A stretch of 64,000 bases of DNA from Dendrophyllia cribrosa (GCA_024195265.1 JAJLRJ010000008.1:3348501-3412500); one strand, 5' to 3'. Counted from the stretch's first letter, positions 24,001 through 42,088 are shown. Made by a program: numbers and translations. The notes: generated by a model from the letters alone, not told the origin.

Positions 24001-27000
24001 TGTTAAGACCAGCATTTTTTATAATGCTAATACATGTAGATTATATTTTCCAGAATAAATAAAGAAGTTATTATTATTATTATAACTTTCAAATTAAAAT
24101 GAAAGACAAATTTGAACCACGACATATCCAAGACCTGTCATAAGCAAACCCCTCATTGCCTTTCCCTGCCTTTAGGAAGGTAAATATTTATGCGAGGTTT
24201 AACTGTATTCCCCCAGATGAAAATTAATACTTTAACAATAATAGGATACACTGTACCAACATTGGATTACACAACAAAGTTCAACTGGGTTTTCACTTAC
24301 TCAAATGATGCACAGCCTTCATGTGATTGATCAACTGCTCTTTCTCCACAAACATCACAGCACACAGACGACATTTCCGCAGACCCACTAAATTACCAAC
24401 TTGGATTAATGGTGACTCGTTGACATACTCTTCCATACTTTGAACAGTTTGCTTCCTTCTCCGTTTTCTTTTCTGGGTAACAGCTTTAGCATTGTCATTG
24501 TGTGAACTGTTTTTACTTGACTGTATGGGAATCTTCTTTCCAGATAATCTTATTTGGTCAGGATCAACCCAGTCTTCTTCATAAGCCATCTTCTTAGTCT
24601 TCAGACTTCTCAACCGAGCACTGATTCTTTCACGGGGGAGCTGGGATGCAATGTTACAAGAATCTCCTTCTTGCTGGTTGGATTTCATACTATTGCATTT
24701 CAGTTCCAACTTATTGTTGGGATCATCTGAACTTTTATCAGTAAGCGTTGTAGAATAGAGTTTATCACTGCTTGAACCATTTATTGTTAGTGCATCAATG
24801 TCACTAGTATCCTGTATTTTTCTGTGAAAAAGTAATGTACAGTATGACGTCAACAAACAGCTCACAGCCTGAGAGCAGCTTACACTGTAACAGACAATTT
24901 ACAGTATTGTAGCAATGAAATAACACACCTCTTGATTCCATGCTCCTTCTCTAGAGGGGTAAATGCCTCATCAGCCTGAAAATTGACCAAAAATGAATGC
25001 TAAAAATTCAATTGACCTGCCTGGCACAGCAATGTTCATAAAGCTACATGTTACATGTTCATGTATGAGAGTATGAGTGTGCAAGTTATTATTGTTGCTT
25101 TTTATAGATTTTAACTACAAAATAGGGTTTTTGGTAATCAAGTGATGATTACATGTATGAACAGTCATAACGGGTTAATAGGATTTACACCCAACCTTGG
25201 AAATGGGGTGTGGGCATGAGTTTTATTTTCCATGTCATTCTCGTTTTGTTCTCTTATCATAGATTGGAATCCATCCATTTCACAAAACCATGTGTTAAAT
25301 CTTATCAGTTCTTGTTAAGGAAAGATGAGAGAACTATTTTTTTTTTATAAAAACAAGAACAACTAAAATATCAAACTCATACCCAGGCCCTTTCTCCAAG
25401 GTTGAGTAAAGCATACTTACCCATTACACTCTTTATAATTTCTAATTATTTTTTTATTCTTATCTAACTTTAGTTTTTGCCACTTCAGTGATTTTATTCT
25501 TTGTATCATGAAACAAAGAACTTCATCAGTTTCTTTTGTTTTGTTTTAAACAAATGGAAACAGAAGACGCCTACCGAGTTTTTTTTGCTTGTTTTTTTTC
25601 CTTTTCAAAAACATAGCACAAAACAGCAAAAAAAAAATACAGTGCAATGTTTTGCCATTAAATTGAAGGCCACATGCAAAAATTCAGTTAATTTTGAGCA
25701 CATAAAAAAATTCAACCCTGAAAAGTCACTTAGGACATTCTTCAATTTTATTATGTCTGTCAGTTATCAGTACCCATATATATATATATACACCTGGGTA
25801 AAAAGACAATGTGGAGCAAAGTTTTTTTCCTCAGGAACAACCACCGACTTTCAGATTGCAAGTCTGATGCACTAACCACTACAATACTGCACCTACATTA
25901 TTGAAATAATTTTCAAAAGTCTCCATTATTATCAGGGCTTTCTTGTCATATTGTAGTGGAAAATAGTCAAAAATCCAAAAACCACACCACACCAGGTACA
26001 TTTAAAAAAACATACATACATACATACATACATACATACATACATACATACATACATACATACATACATACATACATACATACATACATACATACATACA
26101 TACATACATACATACATACATACATACATACATACATACATACATACATACATACATACATACATACATACATACATACATACATACATACATACATACA
26201 TACACGTACAGTACCAGACAGAAGTAATCTAACAGAGAACTTGGAGTAGAATGAATTTGCCAGCAAACTTGCAAAAAACTTGAGATCGACAAAATGAATC
26301 TAGAATTCATTTTGTTGATCTTCAGTTTTTGACAGGTTTGCGGTTTGCATGCAAATGCATTCTACTCCAAATTCTCTGTTAGGTTACTTCTGTCCATTAC
26401 TGTAACTGTGGATGGGCCTTAACCAGTATAATAACAAACATATGCAGAAGGAAAAAAATGGTTAGAAGATATTCTGTTCACTGTATTGCTCATGAAATAC
26501 TCACAATGTTAGTTTCCAGTTCTTCAGGATTTTTTATGTCACAATGTTCAGATAGCTTCTGAATAATATTTTGAAGTTTTTGCCTGAAATTCAATAAAAG
26601 GTACTTGACTTTAAAATAAATGTGTATTGGCTGGTTAATACTAGCTGAAGTAAAAGAGATTTGATTAGACCATAACATCCCATATTCTGGATTATGCAAC
26701 CCAAAGACTGATACAGCATGTTCTGTAGCCAAAATGTATTTTGTCTTTTTTGCCCCGGCTACAAGTTTTAAAATTGTTATACAACATTTGTTGGTTCAAC
26801 AATGTTAGAATGTGTAGCCGGCATGTAACATGATGTTTGACTAACATTTTTTGTTGGAAAAATGTTTTGATTTTGATCAACCAAAAAAATGTTAGTCAAA
26901 CATCATCTAACATGACGGCTACATGCTCTGACATTGTTGAACCAACAAATGTTATATAATTAGTAAATAATACCCCAAGGATAATTTTTTGAGCAAGAAA

Positions 27001-27798
27001 CCAAACCAAAACACGACATGCATGAATAACAGGAATTGACATTTTCAGATATCTGAAGCAACTAATTCTGGAGCACAAAAAAGCAAAGAAAAAATATTCC
27101 AGCTTGCTTGGAATCTTCTGTTTCAAATGTTTCAAATCTCTGACAGCATGTTCTAAAGTGCTAAAAAAAAGTGTCCTCAGGCCAGAATTGTTTTCATCTG
27201 CTTTCTTTTCAACAGCTTCGGTTGCTTCACAAGTGCAGAGATCACTTGAATTAATATTATTCTTTCATTTATAAATTAACTTAAATACTGTAATAATGTC
27301 GTGTGTGAATATTAAACTACTAAAACTTGTAGCTTATTTATGATTTGAAAAAACAAAATTACTTCAACCCAGCCGCCTTTTATAGGCCCCCTTTCCAAGC
27401 TTTCTTACTGCTTAAAAATGCCTTGAAAACAAGACTTGCTTTTTAGGCATTTTAAGGGTTCATGTTAAGCAGCTTTCAACATGTTTTTGGTGCGAAAATC
27501 AGCATTGTATTTACACCACATGTTAAATTGTTACTCTTTGATAAGAACCCAAGCTGACGCTTTATTTCGATTTACAATCCGAGCAAAAACTAAATATTTG
27601 ACCGAAAGAAAAATTCTACAACATTAAAAACACAAGCTTGATTCTCGTGACCACATAGAGTTTTATAAAAATAACTCCACTCGGAAAAGGTACTCACATG
27701 GAAAGGCGCACAAATAAAATGAATTCGACTCCTAAACAATTATTAGCGACAAACACGTACCCTCGGTGATCAGTGGAGCTCTGAACAGTATCCTCCAT
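18067..27798 (-). CDS. C2H2 zinc-finger protein, putative nuclear transcription factor (seven or eight coding exons)
   Basis: Coding exons in transcript order: 27761-27798, 26505-26583, 24929-24975, 24301-24821, 21276-21338, 20186-20364 and 18067-18654. All are GT-AG with matching phases, giving 504 residues. The start ATG (27796-27798) opens MEDTVQSSTDHR. A basic stretch KRKRRRK in exon 24301-24821 is a likely nuclear localisation signal. Four C2H2 fingers are visible: one at about 205-227 (CRLC...H-x4-H), one after the linker EKPFKC at about 253-277, one split across exons at PYACQ/VCGKAF, and one at KPYKCDTC with an unusual H-x5-H (HLPCREH). The small exon 21276-21338 encodes VKIEP, a consensus SUMO-attachment motif, just before finger 2. 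The last about 130 residues are Ser/Thr-rich and low complexity. The DNA target is unknown, and no one-to-one family name is recognised. An optional exon is listed separately. Introns are large and full of repeats. Confidence 0.88.
18694..18880. mobile_element. Partial MITE, GAGCAGTTTTCAATTGA family
   Basis: Contains gttttcaattgagtgtcg, then aaccaatcagaactcg and a sequence close to GCCAAGCGCGGGAAAAC, in the same order as the complete element at 52681-52962 read in reverse. Lies in the last intron of the zinc-finger gene. Confidence 0.65.
19511..19772. repeat. Tandem repeat, five units of about 50 bp
   Basis: Five copies of TTTTTTCAGCCCACTCAGTC followed by ccttcagtgt and attagagaggttcaactg, in the last intron of the zinc-finger gene. 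Confidence 0.92.
21355..21507. mobile_element. MITE, ATGGTTTTCA ends
   Basis: The ends ATGGTTTTCATTCACGTGAC and its inverted partner ending gtgaaaaccaccc enclose inner arms gccatgttggtgcac / gtgcaccaacatggc. The same end type is seen at 48981 and 56204. It abuts the 21276-21338 exon of the zinc-finger gene. Confidence 0.75.
21560..21720. repeat. Fold-back repeat, TTATCGACTGAGT family (diverged copy)
   Basis: Starts ttatcgactgagttgataag and contains an inner inverted pair around agcgctggcccttc / gaagggctggcgct. A cleaner copy lies at 28704-28854. Confidence 0.7.
21804..22793. mobile_element. Internally deleted pogo/Tigger-like DNA transposon
   Basis: The ends CAGTGGAACCCCG (21804) and its near complement ending GGGTTCCACTG (22793) are flanked by TA on both sides, as in the Tc1/mariner-pogo group. 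Subterminal direct and inverted repeats of ggtggtcgtattaacgggg flank the ends. Inside, a minus-strand frame at 22159-22452 ends NELAKVIANV...SKLTDFFKTV, like the C-terminus of Tigger/jerky-type transposases. A short plus-strand frame from 22335 (MDLKRKATVE) resembles such a transposase N-terminus but faces the other way, so the interior is rearranged. It lies in the intron between exons 24301-24821 and 21276-21338 of the zinc-finger gene. Confidence 0.65.
23385..23672. repeat. G-rich / C-rich low-complexity fold-back
   Basis: A roughly 85 bp run of (GGGGGAGGGG)-type sequence at 23389-23472 is followed by a C-run at 23645-23665. The words ttgggcaatttt and ggtaattgcccaa beside them are also inverted, so the block looks like a degraded inverted repeat. 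The proline-rich frames here are artefacts. Confidence 0.7.
26011..26204. repeat. (CATA)n tetranucleotide microsatellite
   Basis: About 48 uninterrupted copies of CATA/TACA. It directly adjoins the MITE at 26216-26400, in an intron of the zinc-finger gene. Cys/Tyr/Val/Met and His/Thr/Ile/Tyr frames across it are not genes. Confidence 0.98.
26216..26400. mobile_element. MITE (GACAGAAGTAA ends)
   Basis: Arms of about 75-80 bp begin AGACAGAAGTAATCTAACAG on the left; the right arm ends in TTACTTCTGTCC. Both carry gagaacttggagtagaatg-like sequence. The centre is an AATGAATctagAATTCATT palindrome. Confidence 0.82.
26770..26966. mobile_element. MITE (ACATTTGTTGGTTCAACA ends)
   Basis: Arms of about 80 bp: left AACATTTGTTGGTTCAACAA through AACATGATGTTTGACTAACA, right arm the complement, ending at about 26962. 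Located between the optional exon and exon 26505-26583 of the zinc-finger gene. Confidence 0.82.
27077..27244 (-). other. Possible 168 nt cassette exon of the zinc-finger gene
   Basis: An open stretch on the minus strand starts after an acceptor (TTAATTCAAG) at 27245. It keeps the phase left by exon 1 and reads through acidic/basic helical-looking sequence (CEATEAVEKKADENN, then EHAVRDLKHLKQKIPSKLE). A weak donor (GTGCTC) at 27076 would make it exactly 56 codons, so including or skipping it keeps the frame. The final residues (YFFFAF) are odd and the donor is poor, so the 3' boundary, or the whole exon, may be wrong. Confidence 0.4.
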
Positions 27799-28320
27799 CG
27801 TCTTGCACACAAAATACGTTTGGAACTAAGAAAAATTCACTGTAATAATATGAAGACATAAAAGCGCATTTCATCACAAAGTCTTTCACGGAGGTGAGAG
27901 ATACGATCCCAGGGTTCATATCGAGCTGCAAAGGCCCTTTTCGAGCCCCAGTCTCTCTGCGTGCTCGCGAGTATTCTCGCGCGCTCGATGGCTTCCAGCG
28001 CAGCCCACAACCCATAACGCGACGATTGTGGGAATACCTGTGAAAACGGGTCTCATTCTGCTATGTACGCGTCGGGTGCGCGTAACCGGCTTGCGGGCGA
28101 GTCTCTGAAATTGCGCCATGTACCAGCGGCTGGCGAATAATATAAAAGGGGCGGGACTCCTCGAATTTTTTTTGATGGCAGTGCGCGATATGCCGCGGCC
28201 CGCCTTTTGAAACCATCACCAACTCCTAAGATATCCATTTCCAGGCAACAGCTGAAGAGACAAAGACCATACCCACTGGAGCGGCACGTACTTATTTAGC
28301 TAGTGTATGCTGAAAAGATG
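27799..28320 (-). promoter_or_regulatory. Probable CpG-rich promoter / 5' untranslated region of the zinc-finger gene
   Basis: The sequence just upstream of the start ATG is clearly richer in G+C and CpG than the surroundings (for example the stretch 27940-28110). I see no convincing TATA box. Placement is by position and base composition only. Confidence 0.4.
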
Positions 28321-28604
28321 CGAACGCAAAATATATATTTATGGATAATGTCGGCTATGTCAGACAGCTATTTCCGCTCAGTGTCCAGGTGAGTTGATCT
28401 TCAGTCAGGATCGCGCTAGTAATGTAATGTGCTACGTATAAAATCAACTAAACTGCAAATACCGTGGACGATCTATTGCGTCACATTGGATCAAATTCAA
28501 ACAGTGATAAGAAACAGACCACTGCAAGGACCGATCAAACAATGTGAAAAGACATTCATCTCGAAATGGCACTACGGGGCAGACCTGATCATGACATGAT
28601 CACA

Positions 28605-29090
28605 ACCTCGTTCCCAGGGTCTCTCTTCTTTCAACCCCATGGAGCGAGAGAGAGATAGACTTGCCACAAGTCGACCTTCGCTTTTTTACACGAGAATTTA
28701 GTGTTATCGACTGAGTCGATAAGGTACGTTTCGAGCGCTAGCCCTTCGTCGGAGCGATTCGCTCCGACGAAGGGCTAGCGCTCGAAACGTCAGCTATTTG
28801 AATCTTTTTACGGTGGTCAATTTACCTTATCGACTCAGTCGATAACACTAAATTCTCGTGTTTCATCCCCCCACCGACGCAGCACCACAGAAACTAACCC
28901 CATTCCTTCGCTTTTTTAGTCGAGTTTTATTCGATAAATTTGCAACGAAGAACCTAACTTAGAGAAAATGAGTATTGGAAGAGACTTGTGGCAAGTCTAG
29001 AGAGGGAGAGAGAGATGACCATCTCTCTCTCGCTCCAGGGTCGGGAAGAAGAGAGACCCTGCCTGGGAACGAGGTTGACATGATCAGCGC
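28605..29090. mobile_element. Nested fold-back complex
   Basis: Outer arms: cctcgttcccagggtctctc at 28612 pairs with the complement ending at about 29083 (gagagaccctgcctgggaacgagg). The next pair is gacttgccacaagtc at 28659 and 28982. Inside sits a second element, 28704-28854, with ends GTTATCGACTGAGTCGATAA and a perfect inner hairpin around gagcgctagcccttcgtc. The order fits one MITE inserted in another. Confidence 0.72.
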
Positions 29091-29242
29091 TCAAAACTAG
29101 AAAGCAGACACAGACAGCTGTTTCGGGCTACGTGAAAAAGTGTTAAGTTTAACGCTGTAAAAAGTGTTAAAAATGATTCGGGCTATTTGGCCCTCGTCAG
29201 TGTAGCCTGCGCGGAGACGTCGGCCTATTTCCTTTGCTTAAA

Positions 29243-29507
29243 AATGACGGGGGTGCTCGTCGTACCTTTTAGAGGTCAAAATTTGTAGTTTGGTACCGCT
29301 TAGGGAACTAAAATCTAAAATGACCATGGTTAGAATTATCGCGGTACCTTTTAGGGTATGAGCCGAAAAAATAAGACAGAATATGTCATGTGTTGTTTTA
29401 GAATTGGTAATGAAAATTCTTTTGAGCCACGCCCATCAAACGAGATTCTGATACTTCTTAGGGTGTTTTTCGAAAATTCCGACGAGCACCCCCGTCATTT
29501 TCAACGA
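29243..29507. mobile_element. MITE, AAAATGACGGGGGTGCTCG ends
   Basis: The left end AAAATGACGGGGGTGCTCGT and the right end ACGAGCACCCCCGTCATTTT enclose repeats of ggtaccttttagg and ggtaccgcttaggg. Confidence 0.78.
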
Positions 29508-31005
29508 GGATGGTTTAGGTCTTCACTCGCTTGCGTGACTTACTCCCCGGGGGGTTACTCACCTTCGACTATCTAAAAACAATTACCTAAAGAAAACGAG
29601 TGAGTGTTTGCAGTTTAGAAAGGAGCGAAAAAATAACTCCGTTTGTGCAAACCGACAAACGAGTGATTTTTTCCAGATGAAAACAGCGGTTCTCTGCTGT
29701 AAACGATTTCAGTTATCCATCGAGCAGACACCCACAGGGGGTAGGTGGTAGGGAGGGAACGCGGCTGATCACCTTCCGACAACAACTGCGAGATTATCGT
29801 AACCTTGCCCTCTTAGAACTCAATAGCAATCAACATATAATTTCTTATTGTGACATCAATAGGTTGCCAATTAAGTAGACACGTAATGAGAATTTCAAAA
29901 GTCTAACCAGTTTATACGTGTATAATTCTGGGAAGTCTGGGCGGACTTGCACAAAAATGTAGGCAGGAGCCACAATCGGGGATTATGGCTCCCGGATGTC
30001 GGTTTTTCAGATGTTTTATGACGTCAGCAAAGCAAAAGAAAATTAAATTTTTCCGCGTTTCCTTTTGTTATTATTATTTTTTTAATATTCGAAATTTTGA
30101 GATACTGACGCTACCCAGAGGAGGGACGACTGCCGTCCCACAATACCACGCAATCGCATTTCTGTCACGCTCAAGATGGAGCGGAATTTTCTAGAAATAC
30201 AGTAAAGTGAGGTGCCCGTTTTTTACTGTTCCGTTAGACGAAGTGGAGGTAAGATACCAGTTTCGTACTACCTTTCACATATTCATTTTAAGAGACATCT
30301 AGTTAAAAATTGTGCATGATAGCAAAGTTTTAAAAAAAATTTACTAAAGGGGAACTCGAAATATTGAAGAATTAATGTACAAAGGGATCATGCTCAATAT
30401 TTTCCATTCTTTAGATGCTCTATTACTATGGCGATGGCCTTTTCCAATAAAGTGATAACTGACAAATAAGCATAAAAATGTTGGCGGCTTTACTGGTACA
30501 TCTCGTGAACCAAAATTTCAAGACAAGAAAATTAGGCATTATTTTGTAATTCATGATAGTTAGTATACGTGGAACCTGCGTAACAGGCGTCAGGGAGAGG
30601 GAAACTGAGGAGAGAGGAAAAGATACCCTTATAGGAAATTCCCGCGTGAAGTCAGCCGTGCTTAAAAGTGCGCGCCAGTTTCTGATTGGTTGATGTATTG
30701 ACAGTTGACATAATTCGATTACCAGAAAATCGGTGGGCGTACTGCAAATAGCCCGGTTCTTATAGCAGACGTTCCTTCCCTTCTCGCCCTCTCCTATTTC
30801 GCGCCACCTCTCCATTTACGCCTGCCAGGCCGGCTAATATAGGTGCTTTTTTTAACGAGCAATAGAAAAATACATTAGCGATAGTAATTGGTATTTAGAG
30901 CTGTTTCAAATCACTAAAGAAGGGCTGTAAATCAATTTAATCGGATTGGTGAAAGCCCATGCAGTAGCTTTCAAGAATGACTGAATACATATACGACTTT
31001 TCATC
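29508..31005. other. Intergenic, no gene recognised
   Basis: Between the zinc-finger 5' end and the 3' end of tubulin A. No coding frame with family signal. A weak pair aacaggcgt / acgcctg at about 30570 and 30815 may mark an old fold-back. Confidence 0.5.
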
Positions 31006-31011
31006 TTTATT
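31006..31011 (-). terminator. Poly(A) signal of tubulin gene A
   Basis: AATAAA on the minus strand, about 75 bases after the stop codon of gene A. Confidence 0.75.
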
Positions 31012-31082
31012 CCACTTACATCCGAGATTACAGATCCATATACTGAATTGACTGACTGAGTTTAATCTATATTTTCATTTTT

Positions 31083-34657
<3,575 letters not shown>

Positions 34658-35770
34658 TGTACAATCGTGTTACTTTCTATTCTGGCGAAAATGAGTAGAA
34701 TAAGAGATTCTGAGCTTCGAAATAGCAGCGACGGCTTTCGAAGAAGGGTGTGGAATGAATAATTTTTGCCGGGCGAGACTATTATATTTATTATGTTTCT
34801 TGACAACGCAGGTGTTGCGAGTTAATGGTACGAGTTCATGATGGAAAGAATTAGCATAATTTCAAATAGATGGAAAGGAAAATCACTTTGAGACAAATGT
34901 TTGCATAGATTAAATTTGATTAAAAGAAATTCATTGGCTTAGGAAGACAAATAATACTGTAAATAATGCAGATTGAGGCGTCCAAGACACGGTATGTGGT
35001 AGATTTAAGTACAATATGTCCTTTTGATTCATGAAAATTTCATTCACGGTCCAACCATTTTGAATAGAATGCAGTTTTATTATGGTTACCCGTAATAAAA
35101 CTTCATAAATCGAAAACACCGGCAGAAAACGAAATCAAATTCAAATGAACCTCAGTAAGAGATTTTCAATTTTTACTTCGGTGTCACAATTATTCCCTTG
35201 CATGAATATGCTAATAGACGGAAAAAACGAGATTTTTGATATTTACAAGTACCGGAAAAAATGAAACTCCAAGCTCGCGAATTTCTGATATTCAATAGAA
35301 ACCAAAAACATACGTTATCTTTAGACCTCCTGCTAAGGGCGTTAATCGTGAAGTATCAGTTGTTATTTTGTGTTTCTTTTTCCCACAAATATGTACCCTT
35401 CAATAGATCAACGATAAACTTTTGATCGCAGACACTGTTGATCGACTTAAAAACAGCGCCGTCGATCATCGTGATCATCAAGTAAACAAAACAGTGCGTG
35501 GAAACCATAACAGCAGTCTGCTGTCTGTTTCGCGAGAGCCAACCCTTTAATTAAATCAGTTACAATAAAAAATATTTATGTCAACAGGGTAGCAACTATT
35601 ACGATAAATCAGACGAGGAATAAATGAATTGTCTCTTGTAAATCCTCAGAATATAATGAAAGACTAAGCCTACATCAATTGCACTCAGATTGATGGCTGC
35701 CCCGACTCCACCGCTTCCCCGAAGACGAGCTTTATTGTTTGTGCTTTTGACAGCTCCCCCAACTGCCCTA
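34658..35770. other. 5' flank of tubulin A, no other gene
   Basis: Head side of gene A. On the minus strand a TATA-like ATAAATATAATA lies at about 34782-34796, about 130 bases before the ATG; it is a candidate only. The rest is AT-rich with no recognisable feature. Confidence 0.4.
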
Positions 35771-35771
35771 G

Positions 35772-35993
35772 CTGCTTCAGCTCGTACCCAGTCGCTATTT
35801 ATTTGTTTTGGAGGCAAGTGAAGATTGGGTAAGAGAGCAAATTGAGGCGCGCGGGCTGCACGCGGACTGTGCGCGAGCTGTGCGCGGACTGCGCGCGGGG
35901 TGTCCTTCCCATAACACCCGTGCGACTCAATTCACTCTCTTATCCAATCTTCACTCGCCCAAAAACAAATGAATAACAACTGGGTACGAGCTG
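35772..35993. mobile_element. MITE, AGCTCGTACCCAGT ends
   Basis: Arms of about 60 bp: AGCTCGTACCCAGTCGCTAT through agtgaagattggg, and the inverted copy ending GGGTACGAGCT. The centre is a GC-rich gcgcggactg-type repeat. Same family as the element at 14318-14685. Confidence 0.85.
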
Positions 35994-36164
35994 CAGCTGC
36001 TTTGATTCTAGGTCAACCGACTATAAAAGCGCATGAAAATAGGCAGCACAATCCTTTTTAATAGGCACTGGACAAACGGTCAAATTGGAACACAAGTCAA
36101 CCAAACTAGTTAAAAAAAATAGCACAAAAATGTTTTTTGCTGCGAAGCACTCACGCTGAATGAT

Positions 36165-36354
36165 AATATTGAAATTTAGTTGAGATTGAGTGCTGAGAAA
36201 ACTGTTGCAAAGACAGTTATGACGTTTTGGGGATAAGTCATCAGTGTTTGTGTTCTCACTAGAACACAAACACTGATGAAGGGGTTATCCCCAAGACGTC
36301 TGACTGTCTTTGCAACAGTTTTCTCAGCACTCAATCTTACTAAATTTCAATATT
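36165..36354. repeat. Long near-perfect palindrome (about 190 bp)
   Basis: Arms of about 93 bp from AATATTGAAATTTAGT to ATCAGTGTTTGTGTTCT meet around a centre of only a few bases (ctcactag). Typical of fold-back MITEs. Confidence 0.88.
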
Positions 36355-36370
36355 AGTTTCAAAAATGCTG

Positions 36371-36574
36371 GACTGCGAGCCGTCTCTTCTTTTTCTTTTA
36401 GTTAGTCGAGTGAGCACGCGCGCGCAAGCGGCGAAGCCGCGAGGCGCGTGGATCGAGAGCGTCAGCCCGAGGAAAAGGGCTGACGCCCTCGATCCACACG
36501 CCTCTTGGCTTCGCCGTTTGCGCGCGCGTGCTCGCTCGACTAACTAAAAGAAAAATAAGAGACGGCTCGCAGTC
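36371..36574. repeat. Long near-perfect palindrome (about 204 bp, GC-rich)
   Basis: Arms start GACTGCGAGCCGTCTCTT and run through GAGCACGCGCGCGCAAGCGG to the centre at about 36473 (gaggaaaag). It lies 16 bp from the preceding palindrome. Overlapping frames on both strands are artefacts of the symmetry. Confidence 0.9.
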
Positions 36575-37280
36575 TACAAAAATGCAAAATGCGGGAAGAT
36601 ATGCGTTGGGTGCCAAATGGACTCGCTAGCAGACGCAAGTTGAATAGTTGACAACAGCAAATAGATGATATGTCACGAGCCTGGGCACGAATTCAAACCT
36701 GAGTCCTCGCCGACGGGAATCAAACTCATGCCTTCCGATAACAAGTCGGATTCTCGGATTTGTTTGCTCCAGGCAAGCGACAGCTTGCGTACTTTACCGA
36801 AAGCCAATCTCAGTAAGGAAAAAAAGAAACGATGAGAGTTATCACTGTCGGACAGATGGCGGTGTGTATTGTTTTAATTATTTCTCTTTAAGTCAGCGCG
36901 GTCACTTTCAGCCGTCCACCAACCGCCCCGTCCCCTTCCCCCCTCCCCCCTTCCCCTTCCCCTTCCCCCCTACCCCAAGCAAATGCTAAACAAATAAGTC
37001 ATGACGACTTTGCAAGAAAGGACAAAGAACCTTTCAAAACAGTGAAAACAATTTCACTGAAAACACGATCGACAAACATATAAATCAAACTTTGTTCTCA
37101 GGTTCCTACCCGCGTTTAAAATCAACAATGCACGGCTTTTGTCTCTAACCTTAACTATCAATCTTGGATTTTAACTGGGGATACACATTGGAAAGAGTGT
37201 TGTCTTTCAGTATATAACCTTTCTACAGTTTTTTCAAGTTAAAGTTCATTTAGGTTAAATAAGCATGCAGAACAAATTAT
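36575..37280. other. Intergenic between tubulin A and B, no gene
   Basis: Includes a C-rich run (ccttccccc words) at about 36925-36975. Otherwise nothing recognised. Confidence 0.5.
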
Positions 37281-37286
37281 TTTATT
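37281..37286 (-). terminator. Poly(A) signal of tubulin gene B
   Basis: AATAAA on the minus strand, about 80 bases after the stop codon of gene B. Confidence 0.7.
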
Positions 37287-37364
37287 TTTAACCGGGTTAC
37301 ATAATCATTTCAAAACTCATTCATACATGTTAGCTCATCTTTCATATTTTTAGAATTCAGATAA

Positions 37365-40695
<3,331 letters not shown>

Positions 40696-40990
40696 TTTTA
40701 ACAACTGATAGGACGTAAAACTTTAGTAAGATCCCTAGATTTGAACAATTTACTCCTTCGAAAATGTAGTAACGCCACCTCTCGAGTAAGGATACGAATG
40801 AGGGTTTGTGTTCGTTTCAGTTTTGTTTTGTTTGAAAATTGCAGGTTAATGCTGGTGAGAGAAGCCGCAACATAAAAACAATAGCAGGTGTGTAGGGTGC
40901 GTGGCCGCGAAAACGCGCACAAAACAAGTACTCACTCTAAAATAAGTAATAAAATAAAATAAGTGTTTACAGCACAAGTGCTAGTAGTCT

Positions 40991-41077
40991 GCGATTAATA
41001 CAGTCGCCTCTTATCGCTCCCGGCCGCTAGGGGCGTTCGCGTGAGTGTGAGAGCGATGAGGGGCGGCTGTATTCGCA
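40991..41077. repeat. Short fold-back
   Basis: Arms GCGATTAATACAGTCGCCTC and the inverted copy ending GGCGGCTGTATTCGC; total about 87 bp. Confidence 0.7.
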
Positions 41078-42088
41078 GGCTGAAGTGCTAGTGGGGCCGA
41101 GAATTCAAGTACTGAACAGAAACACATAGCAAAGTTAAGAATCCCAATAGGCATGAGGCAAACCTGTCGGCTATTTTACAAGCGTGGCCGAGGAGTTGAA
41201 CTAGAAAGGGAAACACGACAAATACAACAGTGCAAATGGACTTGAACTTGAGAGTTATTGTTATTTAAACACGGTAACTACATTCAGTGGATAAAAAGCA
41301 TAAAAATAGCATGTGTCTGTTTTAACCAGTTATTTTTGTACTTATCGGCTATTTACCGATTGACTGTTTTTAGATGCAATGACTTTCTTAAACCCGTTTC
41401 ACTCCTAGAGTCAATTATGGAGACATGTAGTGTCGTTCTATCTAACTTTTTAGTCTGTGGACAAAATCCTATGGTGTTGGATTTTAATAAACGGTTAAGT
41501 TATTTTAGGAACTATATATACATTGCTAATTTTCCAATTACATTGTCGATTAGCCAACCAAATTGCTGTGTTGCTGTTTTCGCAATAAGACATTTGTTTT
41601 TCAATTGTGCGTTGCTTTTTTAAATATTATACTAATTACTAACTAGCTAGAACACTACGTGTCGAAAGGATAAATTCAGCGTCGAATTCTAAGAAAGCTT
41701 CGTCGGGAGGGAGTCTGTTACCGATGGCTTCCACTTTTTTAAGGCATTTACCATGACTTGTTTTTACTTGACTCAACGAATATCGCAAAAATTTTATCGG
41801 CGAAGATTTTAGCTGGTCAATTTTTGCGAATTTAATATTACGCGAAAATAAAAGGAATTTGGGTATATCAAACTTATTTCCATGCAAAGCATGCAAAGCA
41901 TGCGTGTGATATTTCTCGTGAAAAAACCTGGACTGAGCCAATACATATATCAAAATATTATTGTTTTTCTTTGTTTCTTTGTCTCGGTTTTTACATGTCC
42001 TCCTATCTGACGAAGGGATCGCAATCTAGTCTCCAGATTAGCCAGATATACTCATTCGGCAGAGCCCGGGCACACTGAATATAGCTGG

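Noticed and set aside
25932..26310. Frames encoding poly MYVC or IHTY
   Set aside because: Direct translation of the (CATA)n microsatellite.
27770..28238. Minus-strand frames upstream of the zinc-finger start (81, 67 and 61 codons)
   Set aside because: They lie in the CpG-rich probable promoter/leader, in other frames than the zinc-finger coding sequence, with no domain. They could at most be upstream open reading frames.
41639..41953. 104-codon minus-strand frame
   Set aside because: No recognisable domain. It lies in sequence that looks like a dispersed repeat (ttttgcgaattt, gcgaaaat words), and there are no splice partners.
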